Shown: positions 26,448 through 36,408 of the stretch, piece after piece
How positions within the stretch are numbered: the stretch's first letter is position 1
How the letters are laid out: each line of letters opens with the position of its first letter
Assembly (NCBI RefSeq): GCF_008386315.1
Contig: NZ_CP043808.1
Coordinates: forward strand, 2,356,001 to 2,420,000
Length of the DNA stretch: 64,000 bases
From: Serinicoccus marinus DSM 15273
GTDB taxonomy: Bacteria > Actinomycetota > Actinomycetes > Actinomycetales > Dermatophilaceae
Direction: 5' to 3'
Made by a program: the position numbers and the translations under genes
Notes under the pieces: model-generated
Told to the model about the DNA's origin: nothing
Databases searched by the model: none
The model's input: only the letters and a program-made list of their open reading frames with translations

Positions 26448-27940
26448 ATGCAGGAAGACCGCGCGTTCGCCGACTTCGACCTCCACCCCGACATCGTCCG
26501 TGCCTTGGCCGACGGAGGGATCACCCACCCCTTCCCGATCCAGGCCATGACCCTGCCCGTCGCCCTGTCCCGCCACGACATCATCGGCCAGGCCAAGACC
26601 GGCACCGGCAAGACCCTCGGCTTCGGCCTCCCCCTGCTCCACCACGTCGTCGCGCCGGACGACCCCCAGTTCTCCGCCCAGGAGCGCCCCGGCGCCCCGC
26701 AGGCCCTCGTCGTGGCCCCCACCCGCGAGCTCGCGGTGCAGGTGGCGGGCGACCTCACCAAGGCCAGTGCGCACCGGGGGATCCGGGTGCTGACGGTCTA
26801 CGGCGGTCGCGCCTACGAGCCGCAGATCGAAGCCCTGCAGCGCGGGGTCGAGGTCGTCGTGGGCACCCCGGGCCGACTGCTCGACCTCGCCTCGAAGGGT
26901 CATCTCAGCCTGGCGCACGCCCGCACCGTGGTGCTGGACGAGGCCGACGAGATGCTCGACCTGGGCTTCCTGCCGGACGTCGAGCGGCTGCTGGCGCTCA
27001 CCCCCGCCGGTCGGCACACCATGCTCTTCTCCGCCACCATGCCGGCGCCGTGGTCTCCCTGGCCCGTGGCTACATGACGCAGCCGACGCACATCCGCGCG
27101 GTCAGCGAGGACGGCGAGGGCCACACCGTCGCCGCCGTCGAACAGTTCGCCTACCGGGCGCACGCCATGGACAAGGTGGAGATGCTCGCGCGCATCCTGC
27201 AGGCGGAGGGACGTGGGCTGACCATCGTCTTCGCGCGCACCAAGCGGACCGCTGCCAAGGTCGCGGACGAGCTGTCGGACCGTGGCTTCGCGGCGGCCGC
27301 GATCCACGGCGACCTGGGCCAGGGCGCGCGCGAGCAGGCGCTGCGGGCCTTCCGCACCGGCAAGGTCGACATCCTGGTCGCCACCGACGTCGCAGCCCGC
27401 GGCATCGACGTGGAGGCCGTCACCCACGTCATCAACTACCAGTGCCCTGAGGACGAGAAGACCTACCTGCACCGGATCGGCCGCACCGGCCGGGCCGGCG
27501 CCACCGGCGTCGCGATCACCTTCGTGGACTGGGACGACATGCCCCGCTGGGGGCTGATCAACAAGGCCCTCGACCTCGGTTACCCGGAGCCGGAGGAGAC
27601 CTACTCCTCCAGCCCGCACCTGTTCGAGCAGCTCGGCATCCCGGAGGGCACCCGGGGCACCCTGCCCCGCTCGGCCCGGACCCGGGAGGGGCTCGGCGCC
27701 GAGAAGGTCGAGGACATCGAGGCGCCCGGCACCGACCACCGGCGCGGTCGCGGGGGCCGCTCGGGAGGGCGCCGCGACCGCGGTGGCCAGGGCGGCCGCG
27801 GCCGCACCGGGCAGCGCGGCGGCGAGCGCTCGGACCCTCAGGGCAGCAGGACCAGCACGACCACCGAGTCCAGCGGCTCGGGACGTCGGCGTCGCCGCCG
27901 TCGGACGACGTCCGGTCAGGGGGACGCCCCGAGGAGCTGA
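26448..27940 (+). CDS. DEAD-box RNA helicase (RhlE-like), one frameshift
   Basis: 497 residues after repair. Motifs in order: Q-motif FPIQAMTLP, Walker A GQAKTGTGKT, PTRELAVQ, GGR, TPGRLLDL, DEADEMLD, SAT, then helicase C with ARGIDVEAVTHVINYQ and HRIGRTGRAG. The C-terminus is an Arg/Gly-rich RNA-binding tail. The frame breaks right after SATMP: one G is missing at 27044-27045, and adding it gives MPGAVVSLARGYM and 498 codons in total. The protein would unwind structured RNA in ribosome assembly or cold adaptation. A ribosome site (AGAGGATGA) precedes ATG 26448. The 3' end overlaps the convergent PHP gene by 25 bp. Mycobacterial rhlE (Rv3211) is similarly placed. Confidence 0.92.
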
Positions 27941-28788
27941 CCCGCGGTCTGCTCCAGGAGCGCACGCAGCACCTCCACCGAGGTGGTGTGCTCCCCGAGC
28001 CGGTTGGGCTTGCCGCTGCCGTGGTAGTCGCTGGACCCGGTCGGCAGGAGGTCGAGCCGCCGGGCGAGGCGAGCCGCCCGGTCGCGGTCCTGCGGCGTGT
28101 GGTCGCGGTGCTCCACCTCGATCCCGGCGAGCCCTGTCGCAGCCAGCTCCTCCAGCAGCGTCTCCGGCAGGGTATGCCCGCGCGCGGCGGCGAAGGGGTG
28201 CGCCAGCACCGGGGCGCCACCCGCGGCCCGCACCAGCTCGATGGCCGCCGTCGGGGACGGTGCGTAGTGCGCCACGTGGAAGCTGCTGCGCGAGTGCAGC
28301 ACGTCCGCGAAGGCGGCGTCCCGGTCCGGGAAGCTGCCCTGGCGCACGAGGACGTCGGCGATGTGCGGCCGGCCCAGCGAGCGCACGTCGCCCGCCTGCG
28401 CCAGCACCTCCTCCCAGGTCACCGGGTAACCGGCGGACTCCAGCCGCCGCACCATGCGACGAAGCCGACCCGTGCGGCTCTCCCGGGTCCGCGCCAGCTC
28501 GGCGGACAACGCCTCGTCGCCCGGGTCGGGCAGGTAGGCCAGGAGGTGCACCGACCGTCCTTGCCAGCTGCAGGAGATCTCCACCCCCGGCACCACCACC
28601 ACGCCGTGCTCGCGGCCGGCGCGGTCAGCCTCCTCCCAGCCGGACACGGCATCGTGGTCGGTCAGTCCCAGGACGTCCAGCCCGGTCGCCGCCGCTTCCC
28701 GCACCAGGTCGCCGGGCGTCTGCGTGCCGTCGCTGTGGGTCGAGTGCGTGTGCAGGTCGACCCGGGCGGTCGGCGAGAGGCGCGGCAT
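27916..28788 (-). CDS. PHP domain phosphoesterase
   Basis: 290 residues. The metal ligands of PHP proteins are visible: VDLHTHSTHSDGT at the N-terminus, LTDHD at about 47, PGVEIS, HPFA and late GSSDYHG. Relatives hydrolyse 3',5'-nucleoside bisphosphates or oligoribonucleotides (RNase AM-like). The start ATG 28788 is supported by TACCGT (28796-28801) ending seven bases upstream, so the mRNA is probably leaderless; the in-frame extension to 28833 is not supported. It overlaps the helicase gene tail to tail. Confidence 0.9.
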   Translation of the reverse strand: MPRLSPTARVDLHTHSTHSDGTQTPGDLVREAAATGLDVLGLTDHDAVSGWEEADRAGREHGVVVVPGVEISCSWQGRSVHLLAYLPDPGDEALSAELARTRESRTGRLRRMVRRLESAGYPVTWEEVLAQAGDVRSLGRPHIADVLVRQGSFPDRDAAFADVLHSRSSFHVAHYAPSPTAAIELVRAAGGAPVLAHPFAAARGHTLPETLLEELAATGLAGIEVEHRDHTPQDRDRAARLARRLDLLPTGSSDYHGSGKPNRLGEHTTSVEVLRALLEQTAGQLLGASP

Positions 28789-28898
28789 GGAGGACACGGT
28801 AGGCGGTGGCGCCGACCGGTCATACTGGGACACGACCGACGACGACGGACCGGGACCATCCCGGCACGTGACGCGCCACGCGCGCCCGAAGGAGAAGC

Positions 28899-29588
28899 AT
28901 GACCACGACCCGAGCCTCCCTGCGCACCGCCGGAGCCGCGAGCCTGCTGGCGGTGCTGTCGCTCGCCGCGTGCGCCGACGAGGAGCCGGTGAACGAGCCC
29001 CCGGCGACGAGCAGCGCGACCGAGGAGTCGGCCGCCAGCGAGGAGCCCAGCGGCGACGACGCCGAGCAGACCACCGCGGCGGACGAGTCGACCCAGACCG
29101 AGGAGGCCGCCGCCACCAGCGAGCCGGAGGAGCCCGAGGAGTTGGAGCTCGGCGCCACCGACGACACCTTCACGGTCACGCTACCCGGGACGTGGGAGGA
29201 CGCCACGGCCACCGCCCAGGACCAGACCGAGGCCACGGTGCTCGCCGGCCGCGACGCCGAGCGGGTCGACGACTTCTACACCAACGTGGTCATCACGCAG
29301 GAGGAGTACGTCGGCAACCTCACCTCCGCCGTCGAGCAGGCCGCGGAGGACCTCGCCGGGGAGGACGGCGAGTACGAGCTGCTCGAGCCCGCCGAGGTCG
29401 ACGGCAACCGGGCTCCCGGCTACACCCTGGTGCGCGAGGTGCAGGACGCGACGGTCCACCAGACCCAGCGGTGGGTGTCGCACGAGGGCACGCTCTACGT
29501 CGTGACCTTCTCGGCGGTCGAGAGCCAGGCCGAGGACGCCGCGCCGGTGCTGGACGACATGCTCGCCAGCTGGACCTGGACCGACTGA
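28899..29588 (+). CDS. putative secreted lipoprotein
   Basis: 229 residues with a lipoprotein signal peptide. After a basic start (MTTTRASLR) there is a hydrophobic stretch and the lipobox LSLAAC, giving lipidation at Cys near residue 26. A Glu/Ser/Thr-rich linker of about 55 residues follows, then a compact domain (FTVTLPGTWEDAT, VTFSAVESQAED, LDDMLASWTW) reminiscent of LpqN/DUF1795-like lipoproteins. A ribosome site (GAAGGAGAAGC) precedes the ATG. The function is unknown. It stands alone and converges on thrE with a 21-bp gap. Confidence 0.85.
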   Translation: MTTTRASLRTAGAASLLAVLSLAACADEEPVNEPPATSSATEESAASEEPSGDDAEQTTAADESTQTEEAAATSEPEEPEELELGATDDTFTVTLPGTWEDATATAQDQTEATVLAGRDAERVDDFYTNVVITQEEYVGNLTSAVEQAAEDLAGEDGEYELLEPAEVDGNRAPGYTLVREVQDATVHQTQRWVSHEGTLYVVTFSAVESQAEDAAPVLDDMLASWTWTD

Positions 29589-29609
29589 CACCGTCTGCGA
29601 CCGTGCGGC

Positions 29610-31109
29610 TCAGGCTCCGGCGACGTAGGTCCCGCGGGAGCGGCGGCGTGCCCGCAGGGCCGCCGGGTCGAGGCCGAACTTGCGCCGCGCGGCGAAGCTG
29701 CCGATGGCTAGGCCCGCGGCCAGACCGAGGCCGGTGGCCACCGCGCTGACGAAGTTGAGCACCGCCATGGGGACGCTCCCGGGGTCGTTCTCCATGATGA
29801 GGTAGAGCGCGCGGTAGACCGCGAGCCCGGGCAGCAGCGAGACGATCCCCGCCGTGGCGATGGCGTCCTCGGGCACCCGGAGGACCTTGAACGACGCGAA
29901 GGCGAGCGCCCCTACGACCGCCGCGGCCACGCCGACCCCGGCCGGCGTGGCCAGGCCCAGGTAGAGGGCTCCTTCCAGCACCAGCCAGGCACCCGAGGCG
30001 ATGACGATGCTCAGCCCGATGACCCGCACGCCGGAGTAGGTGCTGAGGCAGAAGCCGAGAGCGATGAGCGCGGCGCCGAGGGTCGAGATGAGTGGGGTGC
30101 CACCGAGGGCCACGAAGGGCGCGGCCTCCATCGAGACCCCGAACCATCGGGCGATGCCGAGCACGAGGGCCACCCCGATCGCGATGCCGAGCGTCATCAT
30201 CATCACCTCGAGACCGCGGGCACCGGCCGTGACGTAGTAGCCGTCGATGGCGTCCTGCGCCGCGCCGAGCACGCTCAGCCCGGCGAGCAGCACGACGATC
30301 CCCGAGATCACCACGACCGAAGGGCTCTCCCGGCCGATGCTGTACATCACCAGGGCGATGCCGGCCGGGATCGCCGCGCTCAGCACCTGGGTGAAGAAGG
30401 CCGCGATCCCCCAGATGTAGAGCAACCGCTGGACCCGGTCGACCAGCGCCGCGGAAAGGGCGGCGACCGCCCACATGACCGGTCCCGCGCCGTAGAGCAT
30501 GACGACCCCGACGGACATGATGGCCGCCCCGAGGGTGACCACCCAGCGACGGTAGGGGTGCGGCGAGGAGAGCAGGTCCACGAGCCTGGTCCGGGCCGCA
30601 TCCACCTCCATCGTCGGCACCCCGGACTCCTGCGCGGAGCGCTCGATGTCGTCGATGTGCCGCTGGACGGCCTGCAGCCGGGTGTAGTCCGGCGAACGGT
30701 CGGGGATGACCCGCATCACGGTGAGCGAGTCCTCGTCGACGCCGCGGTGCACCGAGACCGCGATCGAGGTGTAGGTGATGTCGATGTGCATCGAGCTGAT
30801 GCCGTAGGCCTGCCCGAGCCGCAGGACCGCCGCGACGCAGTCCGCCGCCGAGGCGCCGGTGGACAGCAGTGCCTCCCCCACCCGCAGCGCCAGGTCGCAG
30901 ACCGCCCGAGCATGCCGCTGGGTCGCCTCGTCCGCCGCGATCGACGTGCCGATGGCGGTGGTGGGCGGCGAGCTGGAGCGCACCACGCGCACCGCCTGGT
31001 ACTTCAGCTGCCGACCGAGGCGGGCCGCCGGGATCAGCTGCGGACGCCCGATCCGCTGCGGTCCGGTGACGATGCCGGGCATGCTCGTGTAGGGGGACTG
31101 GTCGCTCAT
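29610..31109 (-). CDS. thrE: threonine/serine exporter family protein
   Basis: 499 residues. The N-terminal soluble domain (ALRVGEALLSTGASAADCVAA; DITYTSIAVSVHRG) and about ten membrane segments in the C-terminal half match ThrE of Corynebacterium, with both DUF1212 and DUF3815 halves in one chain. It exports threonine and serine using the proton gradient. The ATG 31109 is preferred since TAGGCT (31118-31123) ends eight bases upstream. The polypeptide ends in a basic tail (RARRRSRGTYVAGA). It is divergent from the M24 aminopeptidase gene. Confidence 0.9.
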   Translation of the reverse strand: MSDQSPYTSMPGIVTGPQRIGRPQLIPAARLGRQLKYQAVRVVRSSSPPTTAIGTSIAADEATQRHARAVCDLALRVGEALLSTGASAADCVAAVLRLGQAYGISSMHIDITYTSIAVSVHRGVDEDSLTVMRVIPDRSPDYTRLQAVQRHIDDIERSAQESGVPTMEVDAARTRLVDLLSSPHPYRRWVVTLGAAIMSVGVVMLYGAGPVMWAVAALSAALVDRVQRLLYIWGIAAFFTQVLSAAIPAGIALVMYSIGRESPSVVVISGIVVLLAGLSVLGAAQDAIDGYYVTAGARGLEVMMMTLGIAIGVALVLGIARWFGVSMEAAPFVALGGTPLISTLGAALIALGFCLSTYSGVRVIGLSIVIASGAWLVLEGALYLGLATPAGVGVAAAVVGALAFASFKVLRVPEDAIATAGIVSLLPGLAVYRALYLIMENDPGSVPMAVLNFVSAVATGLGLAAGLAIGSFAARRKFGLDPAALRARRRSRGTYVAGA

Positions 31110-31180
31110 CGGGGGCAAGCCTAGGGCCGGCGGCTGACCGTTCGCTCGGTGTTCGCTGGGCACCGCCTACGATGGCCGGC

Positions 31181-32693
31181 GTGAGTGAGAAGCAGCACCA
31201 GGCAGAGCACCGCAACCGTCCCACCGGCGAGGCCTTCATGGCCTTCATGCGCGAGGGCTGGGCCCCCCGGTCGACCGAGCTGCCGGAGCTCACCGAGGCG
31301 GCGCGGTATGCCGCCGCCCGCCGCGAGACGCTCTCGGCCGCCTTCCCCGGGGAACGGCTGGTCGTGCCGGCCGGAGGGCTGAAGATCCGCAGCAACGACA
31401 CCGACTACGTCTTCCGCCCGCACAGCGCCTTCGCTCACCTCACCGGCCTGGGTGCCGACCGCGAACCGGACGCGGTGCTCGTCCTCGAGCCCGCCGCCGA
31501 CGGCGAGGGCCATGAGGCGCACCTCTACTTCGTGCCGCTCGCCGACAGGGACAGCGAGGAATTCTTCGCCGACCCGGTCCGGGGAGTTCTGGGTCGGGTC
31601 CCGCCCGACGCTCGCCTCGGCCGCCGCGGAGCTGGGTATGCCCACGCGTCACGTGTCCGAGCTCCCGGACGCGCTGGCCAAGGACGTCGGCCCCTCGGGG
31701 CTGGCGGTGCGGGTCGTGCGGGACGCGGACCGGGAGGTCGCACAGCAGGTCGACGAGGTGCGCGCGCAGGCCGGGCTGGGCGAGCAGGCGCAGGTCGAGG
31801 CGAGCACCGAGGCGGACCTGGAGCTGGCGCGCAGGCTGTCGACGATGCGGATGGTCAAGGACGACTGGGAGGTGGCGCAGATGCAGGAGGCGGTCGACGC
31901 CACCGCCACCGCCTTCGACGCCGTCGTGGAGCACCTGCCCGAGGCGGTCCGGCGAGGCCGCGGCGAGCGCTGGGTCGAGGGCGTCTTCGGGCTGCACGCC
32001 CGGCACGCCGGCAACGGGGTCGGGTACGACTCCATCTGCGCCGCCGGCGACCACGCCACGACGCTGCACTGGATCCGCAACACCGGTGACGTGCAGGAGG
32101 GCCAGCTGCTGCTGCTCGACGCAGGGGTCGAGACCGACGCGCTCTACACGGCCGACGTCACCCGCACGGTCCCGGTCTCGGGCACCTTCACCGAGCCGCA
32201 GCGCCGGGTCTACGAGGCCGTGCTGGAGGCGCAGCAGGCGGGCCTGGCCGCGGTGCGTCCGGGGAACCGGTTCAAGGACGTCCACGCCGCCGCCATCGAG
32301 GTCATCGCGCGGCACCTGCTCGACTGGGGCCTGCTGCCGCAGGACGTGACCCTGGAGCAGACGCTGGACGCGCAGGAGGGGCAGTTCCACCGCCGCTGGA
32401 TGGTGCACGGCACGAGCCACCACCTCGGCATCGATGTGCACGACTGCGCGCAGGCGCTGCGTGAGGACTACGTCGAGGGCGAGCTGCGCGAGGGCATGGT
32501 CCTCACCGTCGAGCCCGGGCTCTACTTCAAGGCCGACGACCTGCTCGTGCCCGAGGAGCTGCGCGGGATCGGGGTGCGGATCGAGGACGACGTGGTCGTG
32601 ACCGCCGACGGGTCGCGCAACCTGTCCGCGATGCTGCCGCGGACAGCGGACGAGGTGGAGGCCTGGGTCCGCTCAGGCGGCCGCCGCGGCTGA
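31181..32693 (+). CDS. M24 family Xaa-Pro aminopeptidase, one frameshift
   Basis: 503 residues after repair. An N-terminal creatinase-like domain (YVFRPHSAFAHLTGL) leads into the pita-bread catalytic domain. Its five metal ligands are in LLLLDAGVETDALYTADVTR (two Asp), MVHGTSHHLGIDVHD (His), VLTVEPGLYF (Glu) and GVRIEDDVVVT (Glu). One surplus G in GGGG (31581-31584) shifts the frame; removing it reads DPVREFWVGSRPT and yields 504 codons. The GTG start is backed by TACGAT (31168-31173) seven bases before it. The enzyme removes N-terminal residues ahead of proline. Length is typical for the PepP group. Confidence 0.92.
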
Positions 32694-32736
32694 GCGCGAC
32701 GAGGCAGGCCGGCGGGGCGTCCGCCGTCGAACCCGC

Positions 32737-33231
32737 TCAGGTGAGCCTGGACCCCAGCAGGTCCTTGGCCTGCTCGACGAGCTTGTGCTCGGTGAGGACC
32801 TCGTAGCGGGTCGCTACGACCTGGGTGACCGAGGTGAAGTCGCGCCGCCCGCGGGTGAAGGCATACCCGATCAGACCCCAGACCAGGCCGAAGACGGCAC
32901 CGAAGAGCGCCGTCCAGCCGATCGTGAGCAGCGTGTCGCCCGGACCGGCGAAGAGGGCGAAGACGAGGCCGACGAAGAGCCCGAGCCACACCCCGGACAG
33001 CGCGCCGCCCAGCGCGACCCGGCCGGTCGTCAGGCGTCCGGTCACCCGCTCGACCTGCTTGAGGTCGGTGCCGACGATGAGCACCTGCTGGACCGGGAAC
33101 TCCTGGTCGGAGAGGTAGTCCACGGCCTCCTGTGCCTGCTCGTAGCGGTCGTAGACGGCGATGCTCTTCGGGTAGTCGAGGTCGAGCGTGGGGCGCGCCA
33201 TGGGGCGCGGGGAACCGGTGGGAGTGCTCAC
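32737..33231 (-). CDS. general stress protein (17M-like) with two membrane segments
   Basis: 164 residues. The N-terminal part (SIAVYDRYEQAQEAVDYLSD, QQVLIVGTDLKQVERVTG) is the heat-shock/general stress 17M-type domain. A Gly-rich hydrophobic pair (ALSGVWLGLFVGLVFALF; LFGAVFGLVWGLIGYAF) follows, and the tail is soluble. The family is widespread in actinobacteria and its function is not defined. GTG 33231 is supported by CACAAT (33238-33243) six bases upstream. It is divergent from the MgtE-like gene, with two start regions within 80 bp. Confidence 0.87.
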   Translation of the reverse strand: MSTPTGSPRPMARPTLDLDYPKSIAVYDRYEQAQEAVDYLSDQEFPVQQVLIVGTDLKQVERVTGRLTTGRVALGGALSGVWLGLFVGLVFALFAGPGDTLLTIGWTALFGAVFGLVWGLIGYAFTRGRRDFTSVTQVVATRYEVLTEHKLVEQAKDLLGSRLT

Positions 33232-33310
33232 CTCGCCATTGTGCCAAGCCGCCCCGACCACCGCGACCGGCCTCGCCGCGCGGCCTCCCCACCGTCGTAT
33301 TCTTCATCGC

Positions 33311-34592
33311 GTGAGCACCCACCGCGTCTTCGTCGCCCGCCTGGCCGGCCTGAGCGTCTTCGACCCGCTGGGTGACGAGGTCGGACGGGTGCGCGACGTG
33401 GTGGTCACCCTCACCGGTCGGGCCGCCTCCCACGGCCCGCGCGCCATCGGCCTGGCGGTCGAGGTCCCCGGCCGCCGCCGGGTCTTCGTGCCGATCACCC
33501 GGGTCACCTCCATCGACGCCGGGCAGGTCATCACCACCGGCCTGGTCAACATGCGCCGCTTCGAGCAGCGGGCCGGGGAGACCCTCGTCGTGGGCGAGCT
33601 CTTCGACCGGCAGGTCACCGTCAGCGACGGGGACGACCGGCTGCCGGCCGTGGTCGAGGACGTCGCCATGGACCAGCAGCGCGGGGGCGACTGGCGGCTG
33701 ACCAAGGTCTTCGTCCGCAAGGGCCGCGCCGAGGCCCCCCGCCGGGGGCTGCTGCGGCGGCGGCGCGGGGAGACGCTGCTGGTGGACGTCGAGGCGGTCG
33801 ACGGGCTGCAGGAGCAGGGTCCGCCGCAGGCCGCGACCGCGCTGCTGGAGGCCTACGAGGACCTCAAGCCGCCGGACCTCGCCGAGGCGATCCACGACCT
33901 GTCGGCGAAGCGTCGGGCCGAGGTGGCCGACGCCTTGGACGACGAGACCCTGGCCGACGTCCTGGAGGAGCTGCCGGACGACGACCGGATAGAGATCCTC
34001 ACCCACCTCGCGACCGAGCGTGCCGCCGACATCCTCGAGGCGATGCAGCCCGACGACGCGACGGACCTGCTCTCCGACCTGCCCGAGGAGGTGCAGGAGG
34101 AGCTGCTGGCGCTCATGGAGCCGGACGAGGCCGCCGACATCCGGCGGCTGCTGACCTACGACGAGAACACCGCGGGCGGCCTCATGACCACCGAGCCGGT
34201 GATCCTCGGCCCGGAGGCCAGCATCGCCGAGGCGCTGGCGCTGGTGCCGCGAGGAGATGCACCCCGCGACCGCGTCGCTGGTCTACGTCACCCGGCCCCC
34301 GCACGAGACCCCCACCGGTCGGCTGCTGGGCAGCATCCACATCCAGCGCCTGCTGCGCGAGGCCCCACACCAGCCCGTGGGCTCCATCCTCGACACCGAC
34401 ATCGACCCGGTGGCGCCGGGCGCGAGCCTGGGCGTGGTCACCCGGGCCCTGGCGACCTACAACCTCGTGGCGCTCCCGGTGGCCGACCCCGAGGGGCGGC
34501 TGCTCGGCGCGGTCACCGTCGACGACGTGCTGGACCACATCCTTCCCGACGACTGGCGCGAGTCGGACCTGACGGAGGCCGGGGATGTCTGA
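33311..34592 (+). CDS. soluble MgtE-like protein (PRC barrel, MgtE N-domain, CBS pair), one frameshift
   Basis: 426 residues after repair. The order is a PRC-barrel-like start (FVARLAGLSVFDPLGDEVGR), a second barrel (LPAVVEDVAMDQQRG), the helical MgtE N-domain (LPDDDRIEILTHLATERAADIL), then two CBS domains ending LLGAVTVDDVLDHILPDD. There is no membrane domain, so this is a Mg2+-sensing relative and not a transporter by itself. One extra C at 34247-34248 breaks the frame; deleting it reads ALALVREEMHPATAS. TATTCT (33298-33303) seven bases before the GTG implies a leaderless mRNA. It overlaps the DUF1003 gene by 8 bp, an association also seen in mycobacteria. Confidence 0.88.
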
Positions 34593-35181
34593 GCCGACCC
34601 GACACACGGCGCGCTCCCGCGGTGGCTCGCGGCGGGGCGAGGAGACCAAGGGCGCGCGGCTGGACCAGCCCCTGGCGAAGCAGTCGCGCTGGATGCCGCA
34701 GGCCCGCATGGACCCGGAGAGCTTCGGGGCCTTCGCGGAGCGTTTCGCCCGCTTCATGGGCACCGCGCGGTTCCTCGTGTGGATGACCCTCTTCGTGCTG
34801 CTCTGGATCGCGTGGAACACGGTCCTGCCGGCCGGGGCCCGCTTCGACCCCTACGCCTTCATCTTCCTCACCCTCATGCTCAGCCTGCAGGCCTCCTACG
34901 CCGCGCCGCTGATCCTGCTCGCGCAGAACCGGCAGGACGACCGCGACAAGGTGCAGATGGAGCAGGACCGCTCCCGCGACGAGCGCACCCAGGCGGACAC
35001 CGAGTTCCTCACCCGGGAGGTGGCCGCCCTCCGGCTGGCGATGCGCGACGTGGCGACCCGTGACTTCGTGCGCTCCGAGCTGCGGGACGTGCTGGAGGAG
35101 CTGCGGGAGCAGGACGCGGTCGCCGAGGACGCCGCCGACCCGTCCGCGTCGGGGCCTGACCGGCGACCTCCTCGCGACTGA
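34585..35181 (+). CDS. DUF1003 domain membrane protein
   Basis: 198 residues. Two membrane helices (FLVWMTLFVLLWIAWNTVLP and FIFLTLMLSLQASYAAPLILL) are separated by the short loop AGARFDPYA, and LAQNRQDDRD follows. This is the DUF1003 signature. A basic N-terminus and a charged, probably coiled-coil C-terminus (VAALRLAMRDVATRDFVRSE) lie in the cytoplasm. It starts inside the end of the MgtE-like gene and is therefore co-translated with it. The pair may act together in divalent cation handling, but that is inference from context. Confidence 0.9.
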   Translation: MSEPTRHTARSRGGSRRGEETKGARLDQPLAKQSRWMPQARMDPESFGAFAERFARFMGTARFLVWMTLFVLLWIAWNTVLPAGARFDPYAFIFLTLMLSLQASYAAPLILLAQNRQDDRDKVQMEQDRSRDERTQADTEFLTREVAALRLAMRDVATRDFVRSELRDVLEELREQDAVAEDAADPSASGPDRRPPRD

Positions 35182-35259
35182 CCGGCGCCTCACCGTACGC
35201 CCACGGCCGGCGCGCGACCGCCGTCGGGGTGCCGCGCCGGGGCACCTACCATGGAAGGT

Positions 35260-36408
35260 ATGCCCGCCCCCAGCACCGACGCCCTGCACGCTGCCCTCGC
35301 CCGGGTCAACGACCCGGAGATCAAGAAGCCGATCACCGAGCTCGGCATGCTCGAGGCGGTCGACGTCACCGACGAGGGCCACGTCCAGGTGACCGTGCTG
35401 CTCACCGTCCCGGGGTGCCCGCTCAAGGACACCATCACGCGGGACGTCACCGCCGCCGTGACCGAGGTCGAGCACGTCACCGGTGTCGACGTCCGGCTCG
35501 GGGTCATGAGCGACGAGCAGCGCGGGGCGCTGCGTGACCAGCTGCGCGGCGGGCAGGCGGAGCGGGAGATCCCCTTCGCGCAGCCCGACTCGCTGACGAC
35601 GGTGTATGCCGTCGCCTCCGGCAAGGGCGGCGTCGGGAAGTCCTCGGTCACCGTCAACCTGGCGGTGGCGATGGCCGCCGAAGGGCTCCGGGTCGGGGTC
35701 GTGGACGCCGACATCTACGGCTTCTCGGTCCCCCGGATGATGGGCGTCACCCAGCCGCCGACCCAGGTCGACGACATGATCCTGCCCCCCGTGGCCGAGC
35801 CGAGCGGGGTCAAGGTCATCTCGATCGGGATGTTCGTCCCCGGCAACCAGCCGGTGGTGTGGCGCGGGCCGATGCTGCACCGGGCGATGCAGCAGTTCCT
35901 CGCCGACGTCTACTGGGGCGATCTGGACGTGCTCCTTCTCGACCTCCCGCCCGGCACCGGCGACATCGCCATCAGCGTCGCCCAGCTGCTCCCGAGCAGC
36001 GAGCTGCTCGTCGTCACCACCCCGCAGCAGGCCGCCGCCGAGGTGGCCGAGCGGGCCGGTGCCATCGCGCTGCAGACCCACCAGCGCCTCGCCGGGGTGA
36101 TCGAGAACATGTCCTGGCTGGAGCTGCCGGACGGCACCCGCACCGAGCTCTTCGGCAGCGGCGGCGGCCAGGCGGTCGCCGACTCGCTGTCCCGCTCGAT
36201 CGGCGCGCAGGTGCCGCTGCTGGGGCAGGTACCCCTGGACGTCGCGCTGCGCGAGGGCGGCGACCTGGGGTCGCCGGTGGTGGCCGCCGAGGGTCAGCAG
36301 GACTCCCCCGCAGCGACCGCGCTGCGCAGCGTGGCGCGGCAGCTGGCCCGCCGTGGTCGCGGTCTGGCGGGCCGCAAGCTCGGCATCACGCCCACCGCGC
36401 GCGTCTAG
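35260..36408 (+). CDS. mrp: Mrp/NBP35 family iron-sulfur cluster carrier ATPase
   Basis: 382 residues. An N-terminal MIP18/DUF59 domain (VNDPEIKKPITELGMLEAV) precedes the ParA-like ATPase with deviant Walker A SGKGGVGKSSVTVNLA near residue 123 and DADIYGFSVPRMMG. The CxxC of many Mrp proteins is not apparent near the C-terminus. Mrp proteins load iron-sulfur clusters onto targets. ATG 35260 is preferred over ATG 35251 because TACCAT (35247-35252) ends seven bases upstream, implying a leaderless transcript that begins beyond 35251. It converges on tatB with a 4-bp overlap, as in the mycobacterial sigE-htrA-tatB-mrp region. Confidence 0.93.
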   Translation: MPAPSTDALHAALARVNDPEIKKPITELGMLEAVDVTDEGHVQVTVLLTVPGCPLKDTITRDVTAAVTEVEHVTGVDVRLGVMSDEQRGALRDQLRGGQAEREIPFAQPDSLTTVYAVASGKGGVGKSSVTVNLAVAMAAEGLRVGVVDADIYGFSVPRMMGVTQPPTQVDDMILPPVAEPSGVKVISIGMFVPGNQPVVWRGPMLHRAMQQFLADVYWGDLDVLLLDLPPGTGDIAISVAQLLPSSELLVVTTPQQAAAEVAERAGAIALQTHQRLAGVIENMSWLELPDGTRTELFGSGGGQAVADSLSRSIGAQVPLLGQVPLDVALREGGDLGSPVVAAEGQQDSPAATALRSVARQLARRGRGLAGRKLGITPTARV

